NCBI GenBank assembly: GCA_003021685.1
Contig: PXRO01000019.1
Span: 1 to 43,505, forward strand
DNA: 43,505 nt
Reading direction: 5' to 3'
DNA from: Halobacteriales archaeon QS_4_62_28
GTDB taxonomy: Archaea > Halobacteriota > Halobacteria > Halobacteriales > Haloarculaceae
The notes below the pieces were generated by a model that was not told where the DNA came from, searched no databases, and saw only the letters and a program-made list of their open reading frames with translations. Made by a program: the position numbers and the translations under genes. This document shows, in pieces, positions 1 through 7,950 of the stretch. The stretch's first letter is position 1. Each line of letters starts with the position of its first letter.

Positions 1-1
1 T

Positions 2-772
2 TCGGCCTTCGGGAGTGGCGACCAGTCCCAGCAGACGGTGACGCCAGCCCCGGTCCCGGAGCCAACAGCACCGAACGCGTCACAGGGCGAGACTCGCCTA
101 TCCGGTGAGGAGGTGCCAGAGCCGGCACTGCTGGCGGACGCTCACGTGCAGGCCATCAGAGGCGAGTCCTACACGTGGCGTGACCGATACGTCGTCGTCC
201 GTACCGGCGAGAACACCAGTAGCCGATCAGTGACCCGACGGCGCGCACGAGTCGAAACCGAAACGACCTACACCTATTGGACGAACCGCTGGCAAACGAC
301 GACCCGCAACCCGTTTCGGTTCTACGGCGAGTACTCTGAGTACGCCACCGAGCGGGCTCGCTACGCGCGCTACGTCGAGAGCGGCGTCCTGGTACACGAA
401 CGGTTTCCACCCAGGGCGGCCGCCACCCGAATCGGTGGGATGGCAAAGAGTTCGATCCGGCGCTACCTCGCCGTCGAAAACAGTAGTGCCAGGCCAGTCC
501 AGATCCAGGGCGACGGCTACTACGAACTCACCGGTACGGGATACGCCGGGCCGGACGACAGCACGGTCCGGAACTACAGCGTCGAGGCGCTGGTCTCACA
601 CGATGGTTTCATCATCTCGCTCTCGGCTTCGTTCGTTCGCGTCCGAAACTACCAGCGCAAGGAAGTCACCTACGAGTACGAGTACGACCGGGTCGGATTC
701 ACGACTGTCGACCGACCGACGTGGGTCGAAGATCACTGGCAATCGACCGACAACGAGACCGCGACGCCCTGA
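2..772 (+). CDS. Partial hypothetical protein, probably exported (5' end outside window)
   Basis: The reading frame is open from the first bases of the window to a TGA at 770-772, so the gene almost certainly starts upstream; an internal GTG at 38 could serve as a start but need not be used. The visible part begins with a Pro/Thr/Ser-rich low-complexity stretch, as in the linker of a haloarchaeal lipoprotein or surface protein. A Tyr/Arg-rich region follows with repeated aromatic pairs (TYTYW, EYEYEYD). There is no membrane segment in the visible part and no family I recognise. The stalk-like N-terminus suggests an extracytoplasmic domain, but the signal peptide that would prove it is not in the window. 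Confidence 0.7.
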   Translation, partial: SAFGSGDQSQQTVTPAPVPEPTAPNASQGETRLSGEEVPEPALLADAHVQAIRGESYTWRDRYVVVRTGENTSSRSVTRRRARVETETTYTYWTNRWQTTTRNPFRFYGEYSEYATERARYARYVESGVLVHERFPPRAAATRIGGMAKSSIRRYLAVENSSARPVQIQGDGYYELTGTGYAGPDDSTVRNYSVEALVSHDGFIISLSASFVRVRNYQRKEVTYEYEYDRVGFTTVDRPTWVEDHWQSTDNETATP

Positions 773-784
773 ACGTCTGCCAGT

Positions 785-881
785 CGGCGATGAAACGTCT
801 CTGGCTAGCTATCCCCACTGTTCTCGGTGATAGCCAGTGTTCGGCGATGAAACGCCTCACTGGCTAGCTATCACCGAGAAC
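785..881. repeat. Direct plus inverted repeat cluster at the 3' end of fumC
   Basis: The string CGGCGATGAAACG, then a short variable stretch, then CTGGCTAGCTATC occurs at 785-813 and again from 842. Between and across these, 820-839 (GTTCTCGGTGATAGCCAGTG) is the reverse complement of 858-881 except for a 4-nt GCTA insertion, giving a 20-bp stem around an 18-nt loop. The right arm covers the fumC stop codon at 864-866. The structure lies between two converging genes and could act as a bidirectional 3'-end or terminator element. A degenerate mobile repeat is the alternative. Confidence 0.6.
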
Positions 882-2270
882 CCCCCGCTCGGTCATTTTC
901 ACCGGATCCAGCACCTCCTCGGCTTCCGCCTCGGAGAGATAGTCGCTCTCGACGACGACTTGTTTGACAGTCTTTCCTTCCTCAAGGGCCTGTTTTGCGG
1001 CTTTGCTGGCCTTGTCGTAGCCGATGTGAGGGTTGAGCGCGGTCGCCAGGGCCATCGATTGTTCGACCTGGTCGGCGCAGTGTTTTCGGTCGGCTTCGAG
1101 TTGGGCGACGAACTTCTCGGCGAACACCTCGCTCCCGTTGGCGATCAGGCGGGTCGACTGGAGGAAGTTGTTCGCAAGGATGGGCTTGTAGAGATTGAGG
1201 TCGATCTGGCCCTCGGCAGCGCCGGCCGAGACGGCGGCGTCATTGCCGACGACTTGCTTGTGGACCTGGTTGACCGCTTCGGCGACGACTGGGTTGATCT
1301 TCCCGGGCATGATCGAGGATCCGGGCTGGTTCTCCGGCTGGTCGATTTCACCGAGACCGTTACGCGGTCCCGAAGCCAGCAGTCGAAGGTCGTTTGCGAT
1401 CTTGTTGAGACTGCCGGCGACAGTCCGGAGTGCGCCGTGGGCCTCGCTCATCGCGTCGTGAGCGGCCTGGGCTTCGAAGTGGTTGTCAGCCTCGCGAAAG
1501 TCGATGCCGGTCTCCTCGCTGATGTACTCGGCCGCTTTCGCGGGGAACTCCGGATGAGTGTTGAGACCGGTGCCGACTGCAGTGCCACCGAGGGCGAGTT
1601 CCGAGAGGTGCTCGTGAGTGTGTTTCACGCGAGTGATTCCCTTCTCGGTCTGTGCGCGGTAGCCCGAGAACTCCTGGCCGAGCGTAATCGGCGTGGCGTC
1701 CTGAAGGTGTGTGCGGCCCGTCTTGACCACGTCGTCGAACTCGGATTCTTTCGCAGCCAGTGCGTCGCGCAGTTCGGCCAGTGCCGGCAACACGTCTTTC
1801 TCGACGGCTTCCAGCGCAGCGACGTGCATGGCCGTCGGGATCACGTCGTTACTGGACTGCCCGAAGTTGACGTGGTCGTTGGGGTGGATATCGCGACTGC
1901 CGACCTCGCCGCCGGCGAGTTCTGTCGCCCGGTTCGAGATGACCTCGTTCGCGTTCATGTTCGAGGACGTCCCAGAACCGGTCTGGAACACGTCGACCGG
2001 GAACTGGCCGTCGTGGTCGCCAGCGATCACTTCGTCGGCGGCCGCGACGATGTGTGTTGCCGTCTCGTCGTCGAGTGTCCCGAGTTCACGGTTTGCCTGT
2101 GCGGCGGCCTTCTTGACGACGCCGAGGGCGCGCACGAATCGCCGCCCGAACTGTTCGTTCGAAATCGGGAAGTTCTCGACGGCGCGCTGGGTCTGGGCAC
2201 CCCAGTACGCGTCGGCCGGTACCTGCATCTCACCGAGGCTGTCACGTTCGGTCCGGAACTCGTCGGTCAT
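864..2270 (-). CDS. fumC: Class II fumarate hydratase
   Basis: This 468-residue cytosolic enzyme interconverts fumarate and L-malate in the citric acid cycle. It is oxygen-stable and iron-free, unlike class I fumarases. The aspartase/fumarase signature with the mobile serine loop is visible (GSSIMPGKINPV), as are the substrate-site segments TGSGTSSNMNANEV and GRTHLQDATP and the histidine in TGLNTHPEF. Length is typical of the family. The start is the ATG at 2268-2270 giving MTDEFRTERD; the open frame continues upstream to 2573, but that extension is not conserved-looking and would overlap the opposite gene. It is monocistronic and converges on the partial gene at the left edge. Confidence 0.96.
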   Translation of the reverse strand: MTDEFRTERDSLGEMQVPADAYWGAQTQRAVENFPISNEQFGRRFVRALGVVKKAAAQANRELGTLDDETATHIVAAADEVIAGDHDGQFPVDVFQTGSGTSSNMNANEVISNRATELAGGEVGSRDIHPNDHVNFGQSSNDVIPTAMHVAALEAVEKDVLPALAELRDALAAKESEFDDVVKTGRTHLQDATPITLGQEFSGYRAQTEKGITRVKHTHEHLSELALGGTAVGTGLNTHPEFPAKAAEYISEETGIDFREADNHFEAQAAHDAMSEAHGALRTVAGSLNKIANDLRLLASGPRNGLGEIDQPENQPGSSIMPGKINPVVAEAVNQVHKQVVGNDAAVSAGAAEGQIDLNLYKPILANNFLQSTRLIANGSEVFAEKFVAQLEADRKHCADQVEQSMALATALNPHIGYDKASKAAKQALEEGKTVKQVVVESDYLSEAEAEEVLDPVKMTERGVLGDS

Positions 2271-2387
2271 ACAGGCGGTCGGTCGGATGCAACCGCCTAA
2301 AACCTCACCGGTTCTCTGATTGCTCTGGGGCTTATGATTCGGTCGGCGGTGCTGGCTTTCTTGTATCGTGGTGTCGACTCTCCAACT

Positions 2388-2936
2388 ATGTCGGAGAACA
2401 ATCCACTCACGACAGCATTCGAATTCCAGCGACGTGCGGTCGAGCAGAGTCACGAGGCGCTCACGCGGAGTATCGAGTTCCAGCAACAGGTCAACGAATC
2501 GCTCCTGAGCGGCATGGAGAGCCAGACCGAGATGAGCCAGCGCGGGGCAGAGGCGACGCGTCAGGCGCTCCACGACTCGCTCGATACCATCGAGGAATCC
2601 GTTCCCGGATCGGTCCAGGGAATCGAAGAAGTGCGATCAGCCATCGACGAGCAGTTCGACGCCTTCGAAGCGGCCGGTGACGAGGCCCTCGAAGCGACCG
2701 AAGCAGGCTTCGAGAGCGCAGACGACCTCTCCGAATCGTATATCGATTCCGTCGACCAGCAACTCGACGTGTTGCTGTCGGCCCACGAAGACCTCGAAGA
2801 ACAGTCCGATCAGTTCCTCGAACAGACACAGGAACAGATCGAAGAACTCCAGAAAGCGGCCGACGGTGACCCCGCCGAACAACTCACCGAACTGCAGGAA
2901 CGGGTGACCGAGATGCAGTCACGACTGCAGCCCTGA
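2388..2936 (+). CDS. Coiled-coil acidic protein, phasin-like in appearance
   Basis: This is a 182-residue soluble protein with no membrane segment or signal peptide. Nearly the whole chain is predicted amphipathic helix: heptad-like spacing of Leu/Ile/Phe with many Glu, Gln and Ser, and a helical tail (EQLTELQERVTEMQSRLQ). The general look is that of haloarchaeal phasin-type or other self-associating coiled-coil proteins, but no diagnostic motif was found and no PHA synthase gene lies nearby, so function is unassigned. The ATG at 2388 is preferred over the upstream 2334 start, because the protein character begins at MSENNPLTTAFEFQ and the upstream codons overlap the fumC promoter region. Confidence 0.8.
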   Translation: MSENNPLTTAFEFQRRAVEQSHEALTRSIEFQQQVNESLLSGMESQTEMSQRGAEATRQALHDSLDTIEESVPGSVQGIEEVRSAIDEQFDAFEAAGDEALEATEAGFESADDLSESYIDSVDQQLDVLLSAHEDLEEQSDQFLEQTQEQIEELQKAADGDPAEQLTELQERVTEMQSRLQP

Positions 2937-3018
2937 CGGTTTCGGCGCTCATACTTTCGGTCGTACGAGCGGTGTCTTAGAGGGATTTATCACGACGGAT
3001 GCCGTTTGATCGTGACAG

Positions 3019-3681
3019 ATGCATACGACAAAGGAGCTGGATCGTACCTCGTTCGAATATCGGATCGACGGGGACGTAGTTTCCCGAGAGACGGTACTGC
3101 CATCCGTGACTCCTGATGACCGTGTAGGTATCGTAATGGGGACAGGGAGCGAGGGCATCGGCGCTGGTAATTTACTCCTCTCGTACGTCACTGCCTTTTA
3201 CCGTCATCTCAGAGAAGTACGCGAAGGGGATTTCTTCGAGTATCCGGACTACTATACGTTTCAGACGACGAGCAATCCGGCGGATTACCGAATGCTCGAC
3301 ATTTATCCCGACCACAAAAATGTCAATGTTGAACCTATTGCAGAGCAAATCTTGCGAGCAGTAAACGACCGGGCGATAACGACTCTCCTAGTCCCGAATG
3401 TATCACCCACTTCGCCGGACGTGAATAGCATCACCCTACAAAGTGCTTCCCGACGGATAGACCATTGCTATCTGTATGCGCCAGATGGTTGCCCGAGTAA
3501 TGCGGATTTCTCGATCCATCAGCCGCGCCAGCCAGCAAATGATTGGTTCGAAACAACTATCGAGTCGCTAAACGCTGACTCTGATGTAAGCATCCCATCG
3601 TTCGGCTCCGACGACAACCGGATAGCCCAACAGTTCCGGGAGATCTCGGTTAAACAGGCTCTTGAGCGTCTTCCTGTCTAG
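3019..3681 (+). CDS. Hypothetical protein, orphan-like, 220 aa
   Basis: This is a soluble protein of 220 residues without membrane segments, signal peptide or cysteine motifs. Visible features are a Gly-rich turn (VGIVMGTGSEGIGAGN) near residues 37-52, an aromatic patch (FEYPDYYTFQ) near residue 76, and a mixed alpha/beta body. I do not recognise the family. Codon choice and base composition look less GC-rich than in fumC or fen, with codons such as TTA, AGA and ATA that the neighbours avoid, which suggests recent acquisition. The gene stands alone, followed by a 160-nt gap with strong hairpins. Confidence 0.75.
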   Translation: MHTTKELDRTSFEYRIDGDVVSRETVLPSVTPDDRVGIVMGTGSEGIGAGNLLLSYVTAFYRHLREVREGDFFEYPDYYTFQTTSNPADYRMLDIYPDHKNVNVEPIAEQILRAVNDRAITTLLVPNVSPTSPDVNSITLQSASRRIDHCYLYAPDGCPSNADFSIHQPRQPANDWFETTIESLNADSDVSIPSFGSDDNRIAQQFREISVKQALERLPV

Positions 3682-3775
3682 AATATTTCATAGGGACGGA
3701 CTCTATACAGATTATTAAGTGTAGATGACTCACTCACCGCTCGCTTCGCTCGCGGTTCGTTCGTCATACCGCAGG

Positions 3776-3795
3776 GAGACGCGCTCGCGCGTCTC
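3776..3795. terminator. Perfect 8-bp hairpin in the gap after the orphan gene
   Basis: GAGACGCG and CGCGTCTC flank a CTCG tetraloop. The same gap also holds two opposed copies of a CGCTCGCTTCGCTCGC-like string (around 3739 and 3823), so the whole 3736-3840 segment can fold. It sits between two converging genes, which fits a 3'-end function. Archaeal termination relies mainly on U-tracts, which are weak here, so the role is an inference. Confidence 0.4.
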
Positions 3796-3841
3796 GAACA
3801 GCAATCTACAGTAATAGAAACTGCGAGCGAAGCGGGCAGTA

Positions 3842-4822
3842 TCAGGTCCAGCGGTCCAGCCCCGACTGGACGACACTCTCCTCGATGCGCTCGAAGCCGC
3901 GGTTCACCTCGTCGGCAGCGACGCCCCACTCGCCAGTCACGAAGGCACGCGCCGAGTCGAGATCAGGTTCGACAGTCAGTTCGAGGTCGTAGTCGTCAGT
4001 GACTGTCGGGTCGAGGAACATATCGCGGATGCGGTCGGCGTGGTCGATGTGTTCGTCTCTGGCGTCGAGTGCTCCCCAGAGGTCGCCGTGTTCCGTGACC
4101 AGTTTGATCGACGTCTTCGGACCGATCCCACTGATACCGGGATTGAAATCCGTGCCCATCAGAATCGCCGCGTCGACCAGTTGCTCCCAGGTGATGCCGT
4201 GGTGGTCGAGCGTCGCCTCGAAATCCATCAGTTCGGGGTCGCCACTGCTGGTCAGCTGCCGGAGCGTTAGGGGCGCACCGAGCAAGAGTGCGTCGTAGTC
4301 CTCGGTCCCGACGTAGTCGACCGATCCCTGCCGGGCCATATAGGACGCCTGGGCCTCACCCTCTGCCGGCGCGTCGATGATCGGCACGTCCAGATGGCCC
4401 AGCAACTCCCGGGTCGTGGTGAGAATCGTCTCGGTCAGGCGCTGTGTCTGGGAATCCAGGCGGGCGATTTCGGCGGTGTCACCCCGCTGGCGGGCGGCTT
4501 CGAGTTTCTCTTCTCGCTTCTCGCGCGCCTCCCGGCGTTCGGCGACTTCTTTTTCTTTCAGGTCGATCACCGCGCCGTCGAAAACGAACACCGGCGTCAG
4601 GTCGTGTTCGAAGAACTTCGGCAGGCCCTGGGCGACCCCGATGAGGTTCGCCACTTCCTCGCCGTCGGCCGTCGTGTAGGCCTCGTCGCGGGTGAACTTG
4701 ACCGTTGTCGTCAGGTAACGATACAGCCAGTTGTGCGCGTCGACGGCGATGACACTCCCACCGGTGTCCTCGAATGCGATGTCCTCGATTGCGGCCAGCG
4801 AGCGCAGATCAGCGTTTCCCAT
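3842..4822 (-). CDS. fen: Flap endonuclease 1 (FEN1/XPG family)
   Basis: This 326-residue structure-specific nuclease removes 5' flaps during Okazaki-fragment maturation and base-excision repair. The N-domain carries [13 protein letters not shown] with the first metal-binding Asp, and [13 protein letters not shown]. The I-domain carries [14 protein letters not shown] and [14 protein letters not shown], and the helix-hairpin-helix region is [17 protein letters not shown]. The last eight residues, QSGLDRWT, form a PCNA-interaction (PIP) box, as expected for recruitment to the sliding clamp. The start [10 protein letters not shown] at 4822 matches the family; the longer frame to 4915 would overlap the divergent gene. 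Confidence 0.96.
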   Translation of the reverse strand: MGNADLRSLAAIEDIAFEDTGGSVIAVDAHNWLYRYLTTTVKFTRDEAYTTADGEEVANLIGVAQGLPKFFEHDLTPVFVFDGAVIDLKEKEVAERREAREKREEKLEAARQRGDTAEIARLDSQTQRLTETILTTTRELLGHLDVPIIDAPAEGEAQASYMARQGSVDYVGTEDYDALLLGAPLTLRQLTSSGDPELMDFEATLDHHGITWEQLVDAAILMGTDFNPGISGIGPKTSIKLVTEHGDLWGALDARDEHIDHADRIRDMFLDPTVTDDYDLELTVEPDLDSARAFVTGEWGVAADEVNRGFERIEESVVQSGLDRWT

Positions 4823-4866
4823 CGCCCGCTTTTTCGGACGAGTCCGGCTTGAATCTCCCGGCACGA

Positions 4867-4874
4867 GATTTTTT
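4867..4874 (+). promoter_or_regulatory. TATA-like box upstream of the zinc-ribbon gene
   Basis: The T-rich block GATTTTTT lies about 26-33 nt before the ATG at 4900, the spacing expected for an archaeal TATA element driving a leaderless transcript. It lies in the 77-nt region shared with the divergent fen gene. Confidence 0.45.
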
Positions 4875-4899
4875 GTCCGGCCCGTCGTTACTCTATAGC

Positions 4900-5787
4900 A
4901 TGGATTGGGACCCAATACAGCAGTACCAGGATCCGGCCTACACCGGTGAGATGCGTTGTCTACCCTGTACTGTCGTCAACAGTGCGATCGCGGTACTGTT
5001 GAGTGGCGGTGTTTTCGCGGCGGGAAGCGCGACGGTGGGATCGACCATCGGCGGGGTTGTCGCGGCGGGCGTGTTACTACTCTCTGCAGCGAGTATCTAC
5101 TTCAAAGGGTATCTGGTTCCCGGAACGCCGGCGCTCACGAAACGCTACTTTCCGGACTGGCTCCTGTCGGCGTTCGGCAAGGACCCGTCCCCGACAGTGG
5201 GCGAGCCGGCGACGACGGATAAGGAAGCGGCGGCGTCCTCGGAGCAAGGGGCACAACCGCCGTCCGAGGAAAGGGAAGACCTCGACCTCGAAGAGTTTCT
5301 CGTGGACGCGGGCGCGCTCGAACCCTGCCAGGGCGGGGCAGACCTCTGTCTCACGGACGCGTTCCGGCGCGACTGGGAACGGCAGATCGAACGTGTCAAC
5401 GAGTCGGACGTTGGACGTGACCGTCTCCCGGCGATCCTCAACATCTCGGCCGGCGAAGTGTCCGTCGAGGATCACGGCACCGCCTTCCGAGCGCGGGTCG
5501 ACGGGCGGTACGTCGGTACCTGGGAATCACAGGCCGCCTTCGTCGCCGACATCGCGGCCGCAGACGTGCTCGCCGAGTGGGTCGAGGACTGGGACGAGGT
5601 CTCGATCGATCACCGGGGCCAGCTATTGAACGGTCTGCGACTGTTCCTGAAGACCTGTCCCGAGTGTGGGGGCGCACTTGCCTTCGGTACTGACACCGTG
5701 GAGTCCTGTTGTTCGACCCACGAGGTCGCAGCCGTCTCCTGTGAGGCCTGCGAGACGCGGGTCTTCGAGTCGAAAGCGGTCGCGTAG
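4900..5787 (+). CDS. Membrane protein with C-terminal zinc ribbon
   Basis: This is a 295-residue protein of unknown function. The N-terminus has a CLPC pair (residues 21-24) followed by two hydrophobic segments (about 25-45 and 48-67). Then come a charged Glu/Ser-rich linker and a soluble domain. The C-terminus has CPECGG, a CC pair and CEAC, a double CxxC arrangement typical of a rubredoxin-like zinc ribbon. The gene is divergent from fen with 77 nt between the starts. The layout suggests a membrane-tethered metal-binding or regulatory protein, with no catalytic motif seen. The ATG at 4900 is chosen because upstream in-frame codons lie inside the fen promoter. Confidence 0.85.
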   Translation: MDWDPIQQYQDPAYTGEMRCLPCTVVNSAIAVLLSGGVFAAGSATVGSTIGGVVAAGVLLLSAASIYFKGYLVPGTPALTKRYFPDWLLSAFGKDPSPTVGEPATTDKEAAASSEQGAQPPSEEREDLDLEEFLVDAGALEPCQGGADLCLTDAFRRDWERQIERVNESDVGRDRLPAILNISAGEVSVEDHGTAFRARVDGRYVGTWESQAAFVADIAAADVLAEWVEDWDEVSIDHRGQLLNGLRLFLKTCPECGGALAFGTDTVESCCSTHEVAAVSCEACETRVFESKAVA

Positions 5788-5828
5788 CCGGGGGTGACAC
5801 AGTGTGCGATAGTCGCTGTTCGACGCGA

Positions 5829-6344
5829 TCAGACGGTTTCTGGTGGCTCTTCGTTTCGGTGTCGGTCGAGAAACGACGATTCGGCCGGAGAGAGTTCGCG
5901 CTCGCGATATTGGTCCAGTCCCGCCTGGTAGGTCTGGCGTGATCGGTCGGCCGGCCACGCGAGCACGAGTTCGGCGATCCCAGTCGTGTCTCCGGTGAAC
6001 CCGAAGCCAGCGCGATAGGCCGCCTGATATGCGAAGGGATTGTTGACGCCGATTGTTACTTGCTCGTAGCCGCGCTCGGCTGCACGGTCGAGTGCAAAGG
6101 AGAGCAACTCGGGACCGATACCCTCTCCGCGCCGGTCCTCGCGAACGGTGACGTACCGGAACCACAGCGTCGTCTCGTCCGTCCGGTCTTCGTTGAACGC
6201 CACCGCACCGACGATGTCGTCGTCCGACCGTGCGACAGCCTTCCCGGTGGTAGACATGACGAACTTCCCGGCGTAACTGAACGACCGGTGATCGAGGTCG
6301 AGCGTCGGGCCATCCGGTGGCCACCCGAGCACGGCGTACTCCAT
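5829..6344 (-). CDS. GNAT family N-acetyltransferase
   Basis: This 171-residue protein shows the GNAT fold signature. A beta-strand FRYVTVREDRRG is followed by the acetyl-CoA pyrophosphate loop R-R-G-E-G-I-G (the Q/RxxGxG/A motif) and the helix ELLSFALDRAAERGY. The tail contains the late motif NPFAYQAAYRAGFGF, which matches the usual 'N..a...Y.k.GF' element. It would transfer an acetyl group from acetyl-CoA to an amine, with unknown substrate. The start at 6344 (MEYAVLGWPP) was chosen because it opens the first beta-strand; the longer frame to 6608 crosses the neighbouring gene. Confidence 0.88.
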   Translation of the reverse strand: MEYAVLGWPPDGPTLDLDHRSFSYAGKFVMSTTGKAVARSDDDIVGAVAFNEDRTDETTLWFRYVTVREDRRGEGIGPELLSFALDRAAERGYEQVTIGVNNPFAYQAAYRAGFGFTGDTTGIAELVLAWPADRSRQTYQAGLDQYRERELSPAESSFLDRHRNEEPPETV

Positions 6345-6420
6345 ACTGGTGGTTGTCGCCTGGGCGAAAAGAAGCCCCCGAAACGAGAGAACAAAGAGAC
6401 TGGAGAACCGAGTCACGCGC

Positions 6421-6834
6421 ATGACAGTCGCGTCGTCGCTCCGGCGGCGAGTCGATCCAGTGCCTGCCGTGGTGGGACTCGCAGTCGGAGACCTGCTCGC
6501 AATCACGGTGTTTGTCGTCGTCGGCGAGATATCACACGGCGTCGACCCAGTGGGCCAGTTCGACCGCGTGCTCGGAACGCTGCTCCCGTTCCTGATTGGG
6601 CTCGGCATCGTCGGTATCGGTGGAAGTCTCTACACGATGCATTCTATCCGTTCGCCCGGGCACGCCGTCTCGGTGATTCTCCCAGCCTGGGTCGGTGCCG
6701 TCATTGTCGCACAGTTGCTCCGGGCGACTGCCGTGTTTCCTGGTGATGCGGCGACTACGTTCGCTGCTGTCTCGGTCGGTGTTGGCGGTGTGCTACTGAT
6801 CTCTTGGCGAGCAATTGCCGCCGCCATCGTCTAA
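6421..6834 (+). CDS. Four-helix membrane protein, DUF3054-like
   Basis: This 137-residue integral membrane protein has four hydrophobic helices: about 18-38 with the GDLLAI turn, 52-72, 82-102 and 112-132. The helix 1 motif VGLAVGDLLAITVFVVVGEISHG and a later GHAVSVILPAWVGA stretch fit the DUF3054 family of small archaeal and actinobacterial membrane proteins, which has no known function. The ATG at 6421 is preferred to 6349 because the intervening region is charged, non-membrane and overlaps the divergent GNAT gene start. Cited family is from memory of its pattern. Confidence 0.8.
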   Translation: MTVASSLRRRVDPVPAVVGLAVGDLLAITVFVVVGEISHGVDPVGQFDRVLGTLLPFLIGLGIVGIGGSLYTMHSIRSPGHAVSVILPAWVGAVIVAQLLRATAVFPGDAATTFAAVSVGVGGVLLISWRAIAAAIV

Positions 6835-6990
6835 AAAGTGTGTTGCCGTCCCCATTGAAACGACCGGGCCGGTTTCCCAGGAATCAGCCATTTCAGTTCC
6901 GGTGGGGACGAACTGTATAGCGATGCCATGCCCGAGTGTGGAGGAGATGTGTGCCCCCCTGGCAGCCCGATGCCACTCACAGCGACAGAT

Positions 6991-7158
6991 CTACTGGGGG
7001 TTTCCTACGTCGAGCGCCACTGTCGACTGGATCCATGCCTGATGATTCTCTCGGTCATAGATCACGAAGTCTTCGTCGCCGATGTTGAGCCCAGCGTACC
7101 GCTGAGACCGGTCCTCGCTCGTGGCGTCCGTCACGTCGTCCGTGGCATTCGTGCTCAT
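6991..7158 (-). CDS. Small conserved haloarchaeal protein, 55 aa
   Basis: This 55-residue protein has a polar N-terminus (MSTNATDDVTDAT) and a compact conserved-looking core, YAGLNIGDEDFVIYDRENHQ, then AWIQSTVALDV. I recall near-identical small proteins across haloarchaea, annotated as a domain of unknown function (DUF7331 or similar; number not certain). The core looks like a small beta-rich domain. The start at 7158 is used, because upstream in-frame codons to 7245 enter an AT-rich non-coding region. It is monocistronic, convergent with the DUF3054-like gene across a 156-nt gap in which I see nothing else. Confidence 0.75.
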   Translation of the reverse strand: MSTNATDDVTDATSEDRSQRYAGLNIGDEDFVIYDRENHQAWIQSTVALDVGNPQ

Positions 7159-7592
7159 AGGTGTTGGGGGCAGTAGAGTATGCCTCTGTCCCTCCATACA
7201 CAGGTATAACTCGACAGGACTTAAGCACATCCCCTCCGTTATCACGCTGGATAATCACTTGCTACTGCCCTGTATGCAAGAGGTTACTGATTATCAGCAA
7301 TGGAAACACCTCTATAATTATACTGCTTGCACGCACTCCTCAAGGTGTTGCTCCGATAGAGCCACGGTCGAGTAATACGTCCGCCAGGTGTCCGGATCGT
7401 ATCGTGTTCCCAGGCAGAACAGAAAGCAGGCCGTAAAGAGCCCTACAGGGTTGTTGTACAGTAGTAGCCGCTCATAAGTTATAGGGAGTATTTTCATGGG
7501 TGACGGAACAACTACAAAGTACCCACATGGAACGTTATCTAGCTGTTATGGGAAACACTTATGTATCGATTCGACGTAGTGCAGAATATAAT
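7159..7592. other. 434-nt AT-richer intergenic region, no gene seen
   Basis: There is no convincing ORF. The stretch is visibly poorer in G+C than the flanking genes. One fold is possible: TGCAAG near 7275 pairs with CTTGCA near 7325, and AGAGGT near 7279 pairs with ACCTCT near 7308, in a nested but loose arrangement. It holds the promoters of the divergent small genes on both sides, including a TATA-like CTTATGTAT at 7558-7566 about 27-35 nt before the ATG at 7593. A small RNA cannot be excluded or supported. Confidence 0.5.
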
Positions 7593-7811
7593 ATGACGGG
7601 ATACTACGACCTTGTTCTCGGGCTCATTCCGCTCGCACTGATCGGTATCACCGGCGTTCTCACAGTCTGTGGCCTGGGTCTGACGACGGCGGTCCCACTT
7701 GGATCGGTCGTCGCGGTTGGACTGATCGGTCACGCACTGTTCGTCCGTGCGCCCGTAGACGCGCCATCGACGCCGACGAACAGTTCGGAGTCGCTCCAAG
7801 CAGCCGACTAG
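7593..7811 (+). CDS. Small two-helix membrane protein, haloarchaeal
   Basis: This 72-residue protein has two hydrophobic helices (about residues 5-25 and 30-50) and a polar Pro/Ser tail. The opening MTGYYDLVLGLIPLALIG resembles a family of short haloarchaeal membrane proteins of unknown function (possibly DUF7333; from memory). The ATG at 7593 directly follows an AT-rich stretch and lies about 30 nt after a TATA-like box, so a leaderless transcript starting at this codon is likely. The longer frame starting at 7500 adds a non-hydrophobic segment containing that box and is rejected. Confidence 0.75.
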   Translation: MTGYYDLVLGLIPLALIGITGVLTVCGLGLTTAVPLGSVVAVGLIGHALFVRAPVDAPSTPTNSSESLQAAD

Positions 7812-7823
7812 AGCTTTCCTCTT

Positions 7824-7904
7824 GATACTGTCGGACGGAAGTCCGTGAAGTATTTCACCACCCGGGGTGGCGAGAATCCTCAGATAGGTACGTCCGACAG
7901 TATC
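7824..7904. repeat. 81-nt palindromic intergenic element (MITE- or REP-like)
   Basis: GATACTGTCGGACG at 7824-7837 and its exact reverse complement at 7891-7904 bound a segment that itself contains two smaller inverted repeats: CGGAC/GTCCG near 7832-7845 and CCACC/GGTGG near 7858-7870. There is no coding potential. It sits in the 139-nt gap between a small membrane protein and the cyclodeaminase-like gene. The nested palindromes are typical of a dispersed non-autonomous element or structured RNA hairpin, and I have a recollection of similar TACTGTCGGAC-bounded sequences in haloarchaeal intergenic regions. No second copy is in this window. Confidence 0.7.
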
Positions 7905-7950
7905 AGTTCTCACACGACGTTTCTTAACAGAGCAGTCCCAATTCGCGGGC

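Noticed and set aside
837-2300. Long plus-strand frame of 487 codons opposite fumC
   Set aside because: It is the antisense shadow of fumC; the minus strand shows all fumarase motifs and the plus-strand product is not protein-like.
7275-7330. Small structured RNA
   Set aside because: The pairings TGCAAG/CTTGCA and AGAGGT/ACCTCT overlap and are short; they could arise by chance in AT-rich DNA.
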